Positions 1-5,560 of a DNA stretch of 5,560 nucleotides are shown here, piece after piece. The notes under the pieces are model-generated. The model made no database searches. It was not told where the DNA came from and saw only the letters and a program-made list of their open reading frames with translations. The stretch is from Rhodocyclaceae bacterium (lineage in GTDB: Bacteria > Pseudomonadota > Gammaproteobacteria > Burkholderiales > Rhodocyclaceae). The stretch is taken from assembly GCA_027325905.1 (NCBI GenBank), contig DAIEEM010000195.1:1-5560 (forward strand), written 5' to 3'. The position numbers and the translations under genes are program-made. Within the stretch, counting starts at the first letter, position 1. The number at the start of each line of letters is the position of its first letter.

Positions 1-1152
1 CAGCGCCACCGGATGATCGGCCGCCCCCTGCAAGCGCTTGACGATGCGCGCGTCGCTGCCGGCATCGAGCGCGGCGCCGGCGACGATGGTCTGGAAGATC
101 TCGGGGCTGACGCCGCCCGAGCACGAGTAGGTCATCAGCATGCCGCCCGGCGCCAGCAGCCTGAAGGCGTTGAGGTTGATGTCCTTGTAGGCGCGCGACG
201 CCCGTTCGACGTGGCTCGCCGAGGGCGCGAACTTGGGCGGGTCGAGGACGACGAGGTCGAAGCGCTCGCCGGCCTCGCCCAGGCGCCGCAGTTCGTCGAA
301 GACGTTGGCGCCGCACCACTGCGCGCGGCCGGCGTCGAGTTGCGGATTGAGCGCGAGATTGGCGCGCGCCGTCGCCAGCGCCGGCTCCGAACTGTCGATG
401 GAAACCACCTCGCGCGCGCCGCCGGCCAGCGCCTGCAGCGAAAATCCGCCCGTGTAGCAGAAGCAGTTGAGCACGCGCTTGCCCGCCGCGATCCGGCGCA
501 GTAGCAGGCGGTTGTCGCGCTGGTCGAGGTAGAAGCCGGTCTTGTGGCCGGCGACGATGTCGACTTTCATCCCGATACCGTGCTCGTCGATGACGACGTC
601 GCCCGCCGGCGCCTCTCCGCGCAGCCAGCCGCTGACGGGCTCCAGGCCCTCGCGGCCGCGCACGTCCGAGTCCGAGCGCTCGTAGATGCGGGAGCAAGAC
701 GTCGCCTTCTGCAGGGCGCCGGCGATGGCGTTGCGCCACTTGTCGGCGCCGGCGCTGGTCAGTTGCACGACGACGGTGTCGCCGTAGCGGTCCGCGATCA
801 CGCCGGGCAGGCCGTCCGATTCGGCGTGGATCAGGCGCAGCCCTTCCTGGCCGTCGAGTTCCGGCAGGGCGGCGCGGCGCGCCACGGCGGCGGCGACGCG
901 GCGCTTGAAGAAGGCGTCGTCGATGGTCTCGTTCGGATCGAAGGACCAGGCGCGGGCGCGGATCTGCGACGACGGGCTCCACGCCGCCCGCGCCAGTACC
1001 TGTCCTTCGTACCTGCCCTTGCCGGCGACGACATCGACCGTGTCGCCCGGCCGCGCGCGGCCGTCGAGCCGCTCGACCGCACCGGCGAAGATCCAGGGAT
1101 GGCGGCGCAACAGGGACTTTTCCTTGCCGGGATGGAGTATCAACTGGGTCAT
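1..1152 (-). CDS. rlmI: 23S rRNA (cytosine-1962-C5) methyltransferase RlmI, 3' end cut off by window
   Basis: This is a class I SAM-dependent methyltransferase of the RlmI (YccW) family, which makes m5C1962 in 23S rRNA in the cytoplasm. I translated 384 codons without a stop down to base 1. The E. coli protein is about 396 aa, so only some 10-20 C-terminal residues are missing. Residues 1-75 look like the N-terminal PUA RNA-binding domain (start MTQLILHPGKEKSLLRRHPW). GFYLDQRDNR lies at 206-215. SAM-binding motif I is LNCFCYTGGFSL at 228-239, and IDSSEPAL at 252-259 follows as the acidic ribose-binding strand. LDPPKF is at 303-308, and YSCSG at 342-346 carries the presumed catalytic Cys344. 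The last visible residues, ADHPVAL, match the family's usual C-terminal region. The ATG at 1152 gives the expected family N-terminus but has no clear Shine-Dalgarno sequence. A 146-nt gap separates it from xerC, so it may have its own promoter. Confidence 0.93.
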   Translation of the reverse strand, partial: MTQLILHPGKEKSLLRRHPWIFAGAVERLDGRARPGDTVDVVAGKGRYEGQVLARAAWSPSSQIRARAWSFDPNETIDDAFFKRRVAAAVARRAALPELDGQEGLRLIHAESDGLPGVIADRYGDTVVVQLTSAGADKWRNAIAGALQKATSCSRIYERSDSDVRGREGLEPVSGWLRGEAPAGDVVIDEHGIGMKVDIVAGHKTGFYLDQRDNRLLLRRIAAGKRVLNCFCYTGGFSLQALAGGAREVVSIDSSEPALATARANLALNPQLDAGRAQWCGANVFDELRRLGEAGERFDLVVLDPPKFAPSASHVERASRAYKDINLNAFRLLAPGGMLMTYSCSGGVSPEIFQTIVAGAALDAGSDARIVKRLQGAADHPVAL

Positions 1153-1181
1153 GGCGCCGGGATGCGGTTGCGAAGGCCGGC

Positions 1182-1210
1182 ATGTTGCCCGCTGCGGGCG
1201 GCAAGATCAA
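1182..1210 (-). promoter_or_regulatory. possible weak sigma70-like promoter for rlmI
   Basis: On the minus strand TTGATC (1210-1205, 4/6 to the -35 consensus) is followed after exactly 17 nt by CAACAT (1187-1182, 3/6 to the -10 consensus). The -10 ends about 29 nt before the rlmI ATG. The boxes are weak and the region is GC-rich, so this is only a candidate. It is supported mainly by position in the one long intergenic gap. Confidence 0.22.
1187..1199. repeat. 13-bp perfect palindrome upstream of rlmI
   Basis: GCCCGC and GCGGGC form a perfect 6-bp inverted repeat around one central base. With a 2-nt bulge the pairing extends to TTGC/GCAA. It lies in the spacer of the candidate rlmI promoter, 34 nt before the ATG. 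It could be an operator or a leader hairpin. GC-rich DNA produces such palindromes by chance fairly often. Confidence 0.4.
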
Positions 1211-1241
1211 GCGGCGCGGCGACACCCTCCACGCCGCATCG

Positions 1242-1297
1242 GAATCCGGGCAGGCGAATTGTCCGCGGCCGAGACTGTTCGGCCGCCGCCCGGATTC
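1242..1297 (-). terminator. nested stem-loop directly after xerC, terminator-like without U-tract
   Basis: An outer perfect 9-bp inverted repeat (1242-1250 with 1289-1297, GAATCCGGG/CCCGGATTC) encloses an inner perfect 8-bp one (1265-1272 with 1279-1286, GCGGCCGA/TCGGCCGC) with a 6-nt loop. In the xerC transcript the outer stem begins one nucleotide after the TGA. No run of U follows, so this is not a canonical intrinsic terminator. It may stabilise the 3' end, assist termination or bind a protein. The inverted repeats are seen directly; the role is inferred. Confidence 0.45.
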
Positions 1298-1298
1298 G

Positions 1299-2186
1299 TC
1301 ACTTCTTCTTCGCCCGCGGATGCGCCGCGTCGTACACCTTGGCGAGATGCTGGAAATCCAGGTGCGTATAGATCTGCGTCGTGCCGATGTTGGCGTGACC
1401 GAGCATTTCCTGCACGGCGCGCAAGTCGCCCGACGATTGCAGCACGTGCGAGGCAAAGGAATGGCGCAGCATGTGCGGGTGGACATGCATTTCGACGCCG
1501 TGGCGCCTGGCCCAGAGATCGAGGCGGCGCTCGATGGAGCGCGGCGAGAGCCGGCTGCCGCTGCGGTTGACGAACAGCGCCGGCTCATCGGGATTGGTCA
1601 GCGCGGCACGCTCGACCAGCCAGGTGCGGATCGCTGCGGCGCTCTTGGCGCCGAGCGGCACGATGCGCGTCTTCTCGCGCTTGCCGGTGACGGTGACTTC
1701 GCCGGCATCGAGATCGAGGCCGCCGCGCACGTCCAGGCTGGCGAGTTCGGCCAGGCGCAGGCCGGACGAATAGAACAGCTCGAACATGGCGAGGTCGCGC
1801 AGCTCGAGCGCGGTTTCGGCCGGCGCGTCGAGCAGCGACATGGTCTGGCCGACGGATAGCGCCTTGGGCAGGCGCTTGGGCTGCTTGGGCGCGCGCAGGC
1901 CCTCGCAGGGGTTGCGTGCGATCTCGCCGCGCTTGGCCAGCCAGCGATACCAGGCGCGCCAGGCCGAGAGCACGCGGGCAAGCGAGCGCGGCGCCAGGCC
2001 GCGGCCGTGCAATTGCATGGCCTGGCGCCGCAACTGGAAGGGTTGCAGGCTGCGCGCGTCGGTGTCGCCGGCGAGATCGAGCAAGGCTTCGAGGTCGTGC
2101 CGGTAAGCGGTCAGCGTGTGCACGCTGGCGCGGCGCTGATGCTCTAGCTCGGAGAGAAATTGCTCGACGGATTCGAGCGGGCTCAC
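1299..2186 (-). CDS. xerC: tyrosine recombinase XerC
   Basis: This is a site-specific tyrosine recombinase that works with XerD at the dif site to resolve chromosome dimers at division. The product is 295 aa, the usual XerC length. Residues 4-90 form the N-terminal SAM-like core-binding domain (VEQFLSELEHQRRAS...TLTAYRHDL). The catalytic domain follows from about 105. All six catalytic positions are visible: Arg144 in SSGLRLAEL, Lys169 in VTGKREKTR, His238 and Arg241 in HPHMLRHSFASH, His264 in MLGHANI, and the nucleophile Tyr273 in TQIYTHLD. Spacings equal those of E. coli XerC. The start is GTG, 10 nt after the DUF484 stop, with only a weak GGGA-like ribosome site, so translation probably depends on read-on from upstream. 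The dapF-DUF484-xerC order, as in E. coli dapF-yigA-xerC, separates it from phage integrases. XerD is the only serious alternative, and context argues against it. Confidence 0.95.
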   Translation of the reverse strand: MSPLESVEQFLSELEHQRRASVHTLTAYRHDLEALLDLAGDTDARSLQPFQLRRQAMQLHGRGLAPRSLARVLSAWRAWYRWLAKRGEIARNPCEGLRAPKQPKRLPKALSVGQTMSLLDAPAETALELRDLAMFELFYSSGLRLAELASLDVRGGLDLDAGEVTVTGKREKTRIVPLGAKSAAAIRTWLVERAALTNPDEPALFVNRSGSRLSPRSIERRLDLWARRHGVEMHVHPHMLRHSFASHVLQSSGDLRAVQEMLGHANIGTTQIYTHLDFQHLAKVYDAAHPRAKKK

Positions 2187-2196
2187 CTTGTCCCGA

Positions 2197-2859
2197 TCAA
2201 ACCAGTTCGCGTTCCCGCGTTCTCACCAGCGCCGCCGACGCCATCTCGGCGATCTGTTCGAGATAGAGCGTGCCCATGCCGGGGTAGAAGCGCTGCGGCT
2301 CCTCGCTGCCGAAGGCGATGAGGCCGAAGGTCATGACGCCCTGGCGCAGGCTGAGCAGCGCCAGCGAACGCACGTGGGCGCCGCCTTCGCCGAACCAGTC
2401 CATGACGTCGGGGCCGGCGCCGGGGCCACAGTAGGGATGCGCCAGGTTCTCGGCGAATTCGCGCGCCTCGGCGCTGACGGCATCGAATTCGATGAACTCG
2501 CCGCCGCCGGCTGCGCCCCACAGTCGCAGCGCGACGTGCGGCACGGCGAAAGATTCGCCGAGGTGCGAATAGAGCGCATGCAGCACGGCGGCGTTGTCGG
2601 TGGCGGCGAGCAGCGAGACGGCCAGCTTGTGCACCTTGGCGGCGATGGCGTCGTTCTCCTCGCCGAAACGGATCAGTTCGGCGAGCTTGGCCTCGAACTG
2701 CTTGACCTTGTCGCGCAGCGCGCCCATCTGCCGCTCGGTGATCGAGACGGCGCGGCCGCCGTGCGGGCTGGGAATGACGATCTGGGTCAGGAGTTCGGCG
2801 TACTGGTCGAAAAACTCGGGATGATCCTGCAGGTAGCGGGCGACTTCGTCGGCTTTCAT
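2197..2859 (-). CDS. yigA: DUF484 family protein (YigA-like), GAF-like domain
   Basis: The product is 220 aa and belongs to DUF484, a family of unknown biochemical function found next to xerC and dapF in many Proteobacteria. The N-terminus has the family signature YLQDHPEFF at 9-17, then [14 protein letters not shown] at 32-45. A charged stretch, likely helical or coiled-coil (about 45-75, containing GEENDAI), follows. The rest (about 80-210) looks like a GAF-type fold. No signal peptide or membrane segment is visible, so it is probably cytoplasmic. The ATG at 2859 overlaps the dapF stop as ATGA and is preceded by a good ribosome site. The frame stays open upstream to 3396, but that part is dapF read in the wrong frame. 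A role as a sensory or regulatory partner of XerC is often supposed from gene order; nothing in the sequence proves it. Confidence 0.9.
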   Translation of the reverse strand: MKADEVARYLQDHPEFFDQYAELLTQIVIPSPHGGRAVSITERQMGALRDKVKQFEAKLAELIRFGEENDAIAAKVHKLAVSLLAATDNAAVLHALYSHLGESFAVPHVALRLWGAAGGGEFIEFDAVSAEAREFAENLAHPYCGPGAGPDVMDWFGEGGAHVRSLALLSLRQGVMTFGLIAFGSEEPQRFYPGMGTLYLEQIAEMASAALVRTRERELV

Positions 2860-3701
2860 TGGATTTCCTCTGGAATGTCGATTTCGCCGTCGAAGACGGT
2901 GGTAGCCGGACCGGTCATCAGTACCGGGGCGCCGGGGCCGGCCCAGGCGATGGAAAGCATGCCGCCGCGCGTCTGCACTTCCACGGGGCTGTCGAGCAGG
3001 CCGCGGCGAATGCCGGCGACGACGGCGGCGCAAGCGCCGGTACCGCAGGCCAGCGTCTCGCCGGCGCCACGCTCGTAGACGCGCAGGCGAATGGCGTGGC
3101 GGCCGGCGACCTGCATGAAGCCGGCGTTCACGCGCTGCGGGAAGCGCGGGTGGGATTCGATCAACGGTCCGTCGTGCGCCACCGGCGCGGCGTCGATGTC
3201 GTCGACGACCTGGACGGCGTGCGGGTTGCCCATCGAGACGACGCTGACGCCGATCTCGCGCGCGCCGACCTGCAGCGGCTGGACGGCGGCGTCCGAGTCG
3301 CCGACGAAGGGAATCTCGGCCGGCGCAAAGCGCGGCACGCCCATGTCGACGGTGACGTCGCCGTCGGCTTCGAGTCGCGGCGCGATGATGCCGCACCGGG
3401 TTTCGACGCGGATCTCGCGCGCCGGCGTGAGGCCGCGCTCATGGACGAAGCGCGCGAAGCAGCGCGCGCCGTTGCCGCACTGCTCGACCTCGCCGCCGTC
3501 GGCGTTGAAGATGCGGTAGCGGAAGTCGGCATCCGGCCGCTGCGCTTTGTCGACCACCAGCAGTTGGTCGCAGCCGACGCCGAAGTGGCGGTCGGCGAGG
3601 AAGCGCACTTGCGCGGGCGTCGGCACGAAAGCCTGGTTGATGGCGTCGAGCACGACGAAATCGTTGCCCAGGCCGTGCATCTTGGTGAAGCGGATTTTCA
3701 C
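2856..3701 (-). CDS. dapF: diaminopimelate epimerase
   Basis: DapF converts LL- to meso-2,6-diaminopimelate in the cytoplasm, the penultimate step of lysine synthesis and the source of DAP for peptidoglycan. The product is 281 aa (E. coli 274). The N-terminus [18 protein letters not shown] is the family hallmark. The two catalytic cysteines are Cys75 in [16 protein letters not shown] and Cys219 in [10 protein letters not shown]. Further conserved parts are [10 protein letters not shown] at 41-50 and SMGNPHAV at 156-163. The start is GTG at 3701, overlapping the upstream stop as GTGA. An open frame continues upstream to 3839, but KIRFTK begins directly after this GTG and the upstream part is only the CoA-binding gene in another frame. 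No Shine-Dalgarno is visible, so translational coupling to the CoA-binding gene is likely. Its stop overlaps the next ATG. No key residue is missing. Confidence 0.97.
   Translation of the reverse strand: MKIRFTKMHGLGNDFVVLDAINQAFVPTPAQVRFLADRHFGVGCDQLLVVDKAQRPDADFRYRIFNADGGEVEQCGNGARCFARFVHERGLTPAREIRVETRCGIIAPRLEADGDVTVDMGVPRFAPAEIPFVGDSDAAVQPLQVGAREIGVSVVSMGNPHAVQVVDDIDAAPVAHDGPLIESHPRFPQRVNAGFMQVAGRHAIRLRVYERGAGETLACGTGACAAVVAGIRRGLLDSPVEVQTRGGMLSIAWAGPGAPVLMTGPATTVFDGEIDIPEEIQ
2866..2871 (-). promoter_or_regulatory. ribosome binding site of the DUF484 gene
   Basis: AGAGGA lies on the minus strand 6 nt before the ATG at 2859, inside the last codons of dapF. It is the clearest Shine-Dalgarno sequence in the window. 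It fixes the DUF484 start against longer in-frame readings. Confidence 0.75.
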
Positions 3702-4111
3702 GACAGCAGCGCTTTGTAGTCGCGCCAGATGCAGCGGTCCATGACGACCAGGATGCCGGCGGCCTGGGCGCGCGCGGCGGCGGCCTCGTTCACGACGCCT
3801 TCCTGCAGCCAAAGCCGCTTGGCGCCGATGGCGATGCACGCGTCGACGATGGCATCGACGGCGTCCGGGGCGCGAAAGACGTCCACCACGTCGGGCGGCT
3901 CGGGCAGATCGGCGACGCTGGCGTAGGCTTTCTCGCCGAGCCCCTCGGCAAGCTGCGGCCGCACCGGAATGATGCGGTAGCCGAAATCCTGCAGGGCGCG
4001 GGCGATGTTGTAGCTGGGGCGGTCGGGCTTGGGCGAAAAGCCGACGACGGCGATGGTCTTCGCCGTGCGCAGGATTTCGCGGATGGTTTCCGTCGACGGA
4101 TTCTTGAACAT
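3698..4111 (-). CDS. yccU: CoA-binding domain protein, YccU family
   Basis: This is a 137-aa single-domain protein with the CoA_binding_2 Rossmann-type fold, as in E. coli YccU. The core is [19 protein letters not shown] at 18-36, where the glycine/serine loop binds the nucleotide part of CoA in relatives. [12 protein letters not shown] and [12 protein letters not shown] follow, and the C-terminus is [14 protein letters not shown]. It corresponds to the CoA-binding domain of ADP-forming acyl-CoA synthetases without their catalytic parts, and its cellular role is not known. The ATG at 4111 is the only start possible: going upstream in frame there is no ATG, GTG or TTG before the stop of the acyltransferase gene. 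There is no Shine-Dalgarno sequence, and a TATGAT box lies 6 nt before the ATG. The end overlaps the dapF GTG, so the pair is probably co-translated. Confidence 0.92.
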   Translation of the reverse strand: MFKNPSTETIREILRTAKTIAVVGFSPKPDRPSYNIARALQDFGYRIIPVRPQLAEGLGEKAYASVADLPEPPDVVDVFRAPDAVDAIVDACIAIGAKRLWLQEGVVNEAAAARAQAAGILVVMDRCIWRDYKALLS

Positions 4112-4117
4112 CCGAAA

Positions 4118-4123
4118 ATCATA
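4118..4123 (-). promoter_or_regulatory. possible -10 box giving a leaderless CoA-binding mRNA
   Basis: TATGAT (5/6 to TATAAT) ends 6 nt before the ATG at 4111. Standard spacing would put +1 at the A of that ATG. No good -35 exists; the best is GGGACC (3/6) with an 18-nt spacer, inside a hairpin. The missing Shine-Dalgarno agrees with a leaderless start, but the call rests on one hexamer. Confidence 0.3.
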
Positions 4124-4125
4124 CC

Positions 4126-4149
4126 CGAGGACGGCGGCGCCGGTCCCCG
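4126..4149 (-). terminator. 10-bp hairpin between lpxL and the CoA-binding gene
   Basis: On the minus strand CGGGGAC pairs with GTCCTCG (one G-U pair). After a single bulged C, GGC pairs with GCC around a 3-nt loop. The hairpin starts 10 nt after the acyltransferase stop. About eight bases later comes a short TTTT, too far and too short for a classic intrinsic terminator. It may end or attenuate the lipid A transcript before a new start at 4111. Confidence 0.3.
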
Positions 4150-4159
4150 AATAGACGGC

Positions 4160-5020
4160 TCAATAGACCCCTTTTTCGCCGGGCGGCCGGGTCTTGAAGC
4201 GCCGATGCAGCCAGAAGTACTGCGCCGGCATCTTCATCACTTCGCCTTCGATGAAGGCGTTCATGCGCCGCGTGTCGGCCTCGATGCTGTCGCCCGGATA
4301 GCCCTGCCACGGCGCGCCGATGGCGACGACATACCCGTTGCCGGCCATGCGCGTGACGACGGGCACCACCACGGCGTCGGCCATGCGCGCCAGCCGCGAG
4401 AGCCCGGTGATGGTCGCCGCGGGAACGCCGAAGAAGGGCATGAAGATGGTGTCGCGCTCGCCGTAGTCCATGTCGGGCAGGTAATAGAAGGGCTTGCCCT
4501 CCTTCATCGCCCGGATCGCCTTGCGCGTGCCCTCCTGGCGCGACAGCAGCAGCGAATCGCCGAAGCGCATGCGGCCTTCGTAGAGCGCGGCGTTGAACAT
4601 GAGGTTCTTCTGGTTGGCGTAGATGCTGACCATGTCCAGTTCCAGCGTCAATCGCGTCCAGCCCATGTCGAGGCCGACGAAATGCGGCACGAACAGGATG
4701 ACCGGGCGCCCCCTGGCGGCTTCGAGATGCTCGCGGCCCTCGAAGCGCACGATGCGGCGGATGCGCGCGGCCGATGCCCACCACAGCAGGCCGCGCTCGA
4801 GGAAGCTGCGGCCGAAAGCCTCGAAATGCCGGCAGGCCAGCGCCCGGCGTTCGCGTTCGGGCATTTGCGGAAAGCACAACCTTAGGTTGGTGAGCGCGAC
4901 ATGGCGCCGGCTACGGCCGAAGAAATAGATCAGGCAGCCGAAAGCGCGCCCGAGCGGGGCGAGCAGCGGCATGGGCAGCCAGTGGCACAGCCACATCAGG
5001 GTAAGCGCAATTCTTGTCAT
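4160..5020 (-). CDS. lpxL: lipid A biosynthesis acyltransferase, LpxL/HtrB family
   Basis: This enzyme transfers a secondary acyl chain from acyl-ACP to a lipid A precursor at the cytoplasmic face of the inner membrane. The product is 286 aa. The N-terminus is hydrophobic (residues 4-35, ALTLMWLCHWLPMPLLAPLG...), fitting one membrane anchor. The catalytic HX4D/E motif is His113-FVGL-Asp118. The second family block is YYLPDMDYGERDTIFMPFFG at 179-198, with Met184 where relatives often have Gln (PDQD). The C-terminus QYFWLHRRFKTRPPGE is typical of the family. I chose the ATG at 5020 because MTRIALTLMWLCHWLP is a normal family start; a TTG at 5056 would add 12 residues. No good ribosome site precedes the ATG, which lies in an inverted repeat and overlaps the stop of a short leader ORF. 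Acyl-chain length and site (LpxL or LpxM activity) cannot be read from sequence. Confidence 0.93.
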   Translation of the reverse strand: MTRIALTLMWLCHWLPMPLLAPLGRAFGCLIYFFGRSRRHVALTNLRLCFPQMPERERRALACRHFEAFGRSFLERGLLWWASAARIRRIVRFEGREHLEAARGRPVILFVPHFVGLDMGWTRLTLELDMVSIYANQKNLMFNAALYEGRMRFGDSLLLSRQEGTRKAIRAMKEGKPFYYLPDMDYGERDTIFMPFFGVPAATITGLSRLARMADAVVVPVVTRMAGNGYVVAIGAPWQGYPGDSIEADTRRMNAFIEGEVMKMPAQYFWLHRRFKTRPPGEKGVY

Positions 5021-5049
5021 GATGCCGCCGGGCCGCCCCAAGACATCAT
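5017..5049 (-). CDS. possible 10-aa leader peptide overlapping lpxL start
   Basis: A short frame reads MMSWGGPAAS and stops at TGA, overlapping the lpxL start as ATGA. It lies wholly between the two acyltransferase genes. A weak AGG is 9 nt before its first ATG. If translated it would bring ribosomes to the lpxL ATG and open the hairpin there. So short an ORF can arise by chance, and there is no coding evidence beyond the overlap. Confidence 0.2.
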   Translation of the reverse strand: MMSWGGPAAS

Positions 5050-5050
5050 G
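5018..5050 (-). promoter_or_regulatory. inverted repeat that includes the lpxL start codon
   Basis: CATGATG (5050-5044) and CATCATG (5024-5018) are perfect 7-bp complements. With one U-G and one C-G pair the stem becomes 9 bp with a 15-nt GC-rich loop. The last three bases of the second arm are the lpxL ATG, so the folded RNA would hide the start. The repeat is seen; a regulatory role is inferred. Confidence 0.35.
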
Positions 5051-5086
5051 CGCCAACCTGTGGGAGCAGCGGGCGTGGAGTGCCTT

Positions 5087-5560
5087 TCATACGGGATCGG
5101 GCGCCCCGGCGGGCGCCTTGTAGCGGTTGTAGCCCCAGAGGTATTGCTCGGGGCAGTGGCGGATCAGGCTTTCGAGCTCGGCGTTGATCCGGGCGACGCG
5201 GGCGGCGAGATCACCGGTCAGCGGCTGCGACAACGGGAACAGCTTGAGATGGTAGCCGGCGCCGTAATGCAGGCGTTCGGCGTAGGCGAACAGCACGGTG
5301 GCGCCAGTCTCGGCGAGCCGCGCCGCCAGCGTCATCGTATAGGCGGGGCGGCCGAAGAACGGCGCCCAGAGGCCCTCGCCGGCGCCGGGCGCCTGGTCGG
5401 GCAGCATGCCGGCGGCCTCACCGGTCTTGAGCGCCCTGATGAGCCGGCGCACGCCGGAAAGGTCGGCGGGGGCGAGGCGCAGGTTGGCGCCGCGCCCTTC
5501 CTCGATCAGGGCCGCCAGCCACGCCTGGCGGGGACGGCGGTAGAGCACGGTCATCGGGCG
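5087..5560 (-). CDS. lipid A biosynthesis acyltransferase (LpxL/HtrB-like), 5' part outside window
   Basis: These are the C-terminal 157 residues of a second LpxL/HtrB-type acyltransferase, with the start and roughly 130 N-terminal residues beyond 5560. The frame is open to the edge, so the internal ATG at 5554 is not the start; the preceding codons read Arg-Pro. Visible family blocks are PMTVLYRRPRQAWL at the left end and MLPDQAPGAGEGLWAPFFG at residues 52-70. The C-terminus is CPEQYLWGYNRYK. The HX4D/E catalytic motif must lie outside. The PDQxP...GEG form differs from the PDMDYG block of the downstream copy, so the two are diverged paralogues and not a recent duplication. They probably add different secondary acyl chains to lipid A and share a transcript across the 66-nt gap. 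I leave the symbol empty because LpxL versus LpxM function is undecided. Confidence 0.9.
   Translation of the reverse strand, partial: RPMTVLYRRPRQAWLAALIEEGRGANLRLAPADLSGVRRLIRALKTGEAAGMLPDQAPGAGEGLWAPFFGRPAYTMTLAARLAETGATVLFAYAERLHYGAGYHLKLFPLSQPLTGDLAARVARINAELESLIRHCPEQYLWGYNRYKAPAGAPDPV

Noticed and set aside
1153..1298. A dif-like XerC/XerD recombination site beside xerC
   Set aside because: The gap has no AT-rich 28-bp site resembling proteobacterial dif; its inverted repeats are GC-rich with the wrong spacing.
544..1371. Long plus-strand ORF of 275 codons
   Set aside because: It runs antisense to rlmI and past its start, has low-complexity Ala/Arg/Gly content and no recognisable motif. 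GC-rich DNA gives such shadow frames, and the minus-strand reading is clearly RlmI.
1299..2186. Phage or integron integrase reading of the recombinase
   Set aside because: Length, catalytic spacing and position after dapF and DUF484 identify housekeeping XerC. No attachment site, tRNA or mobile gene is nearby.
2860..3396. N-terminal extension of the DUF484 protein
   Set aside because: It overlaps dapF out of frame and has Arg-rich composition. The ATG at 2859 has a good ribosome site and the family N-terminus.
2188..3719. Two long overlapping plus-strand ORFs (2188-3078 and 2859-3719)
   Set aside because: They are antisense shadows of DUF484 and dapF, whose minus-strand products have clear family motifs. 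The plus-strand products resemble nothing I know.
3702..3839. N-terminal extension of DapF
   Set aside because: The open frame upstream is Arg-rich noise overlapping the CoA-binding gene. The family N-terminus begins exactly at the GTG at 3701.
4205..4885. Plus-strand ORF of 226 codons
   Set aside because: It is antisense to the complete lpxL gene; composition is rich in His, Ala and Arg as expected of a shadow frame.
5021..5056. TTG start at 5056 for the second acyltransferase
   Set aside because: The extra 12 residues do not resemble the family and would precede the usual hydrophobic N-terminus. It is possible but less likely than the ATG at 5020.

Overview
The window is an ordinary GC-rich chromosomal housekeeping segment. 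Every gene I can support reads on the minus strand, so gene order runs from right to left. The order is lipid A acyltransferase, lipid A acyltransferase, CoA-binding protein, dapF, DUF484, xerC, rlmI. Tandem late acyltransferases beside dapF-DUF484-xerC are a layout I associate with Betaproteobacteria. The base composition and protein character fit that class, perhaps Rhodocyclales, but the order-level guess is inference.

Right part (5560 to 4160): two LpxL/HtrB-family acyltransferases lie in tandem. The first is cut by the window edge, and the second (286 aa) is complete. They are separated by 66 nt holding a 10-codon candidate leader ORF, whose stop overlaps the second gene's ATG, and an inverted repeat that includes that ATG. 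Both enzymes should act at the inner face of the cytoplasmic membrane and add secondary acyl chains to lipid A.

Middle (4159 to 2197): after a 48-nt gap with a strong hairpin and a TATGAT box, three genes are tightly coupled. A YccU-type CoA-binding protein overlaps dapF by GTGA, and dapF overlaps a DUF484 gene by ATGA. DapF makes meso-diaminopimelate for lysine and peptidoglycan. DUF484 proteins are of unknown function but are conserved partners of xerC.

Left part (2196 to 1): xerC follows DUF484 after 10 nt. Its tyrosine recombinase catalytic set is complete. Immediately after its stop is a nested double inverted repeat, then a possible weak promoter and rlmI. RlmI is the 23S rRNA m5C1962 methyltransferase, and its last residues lie beyond position 1.

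There are no RNA genes, mobile elements, CRISPR arrays or phage genes that I can see, and I found no convincing new multi-gene system. The points worth a second look are the structured intergenic regions, the possible leaderless start of the CoA-binding gene, and a gene neighbourhood in which yccU and rlmI flank dapF-DUF484-xerC.
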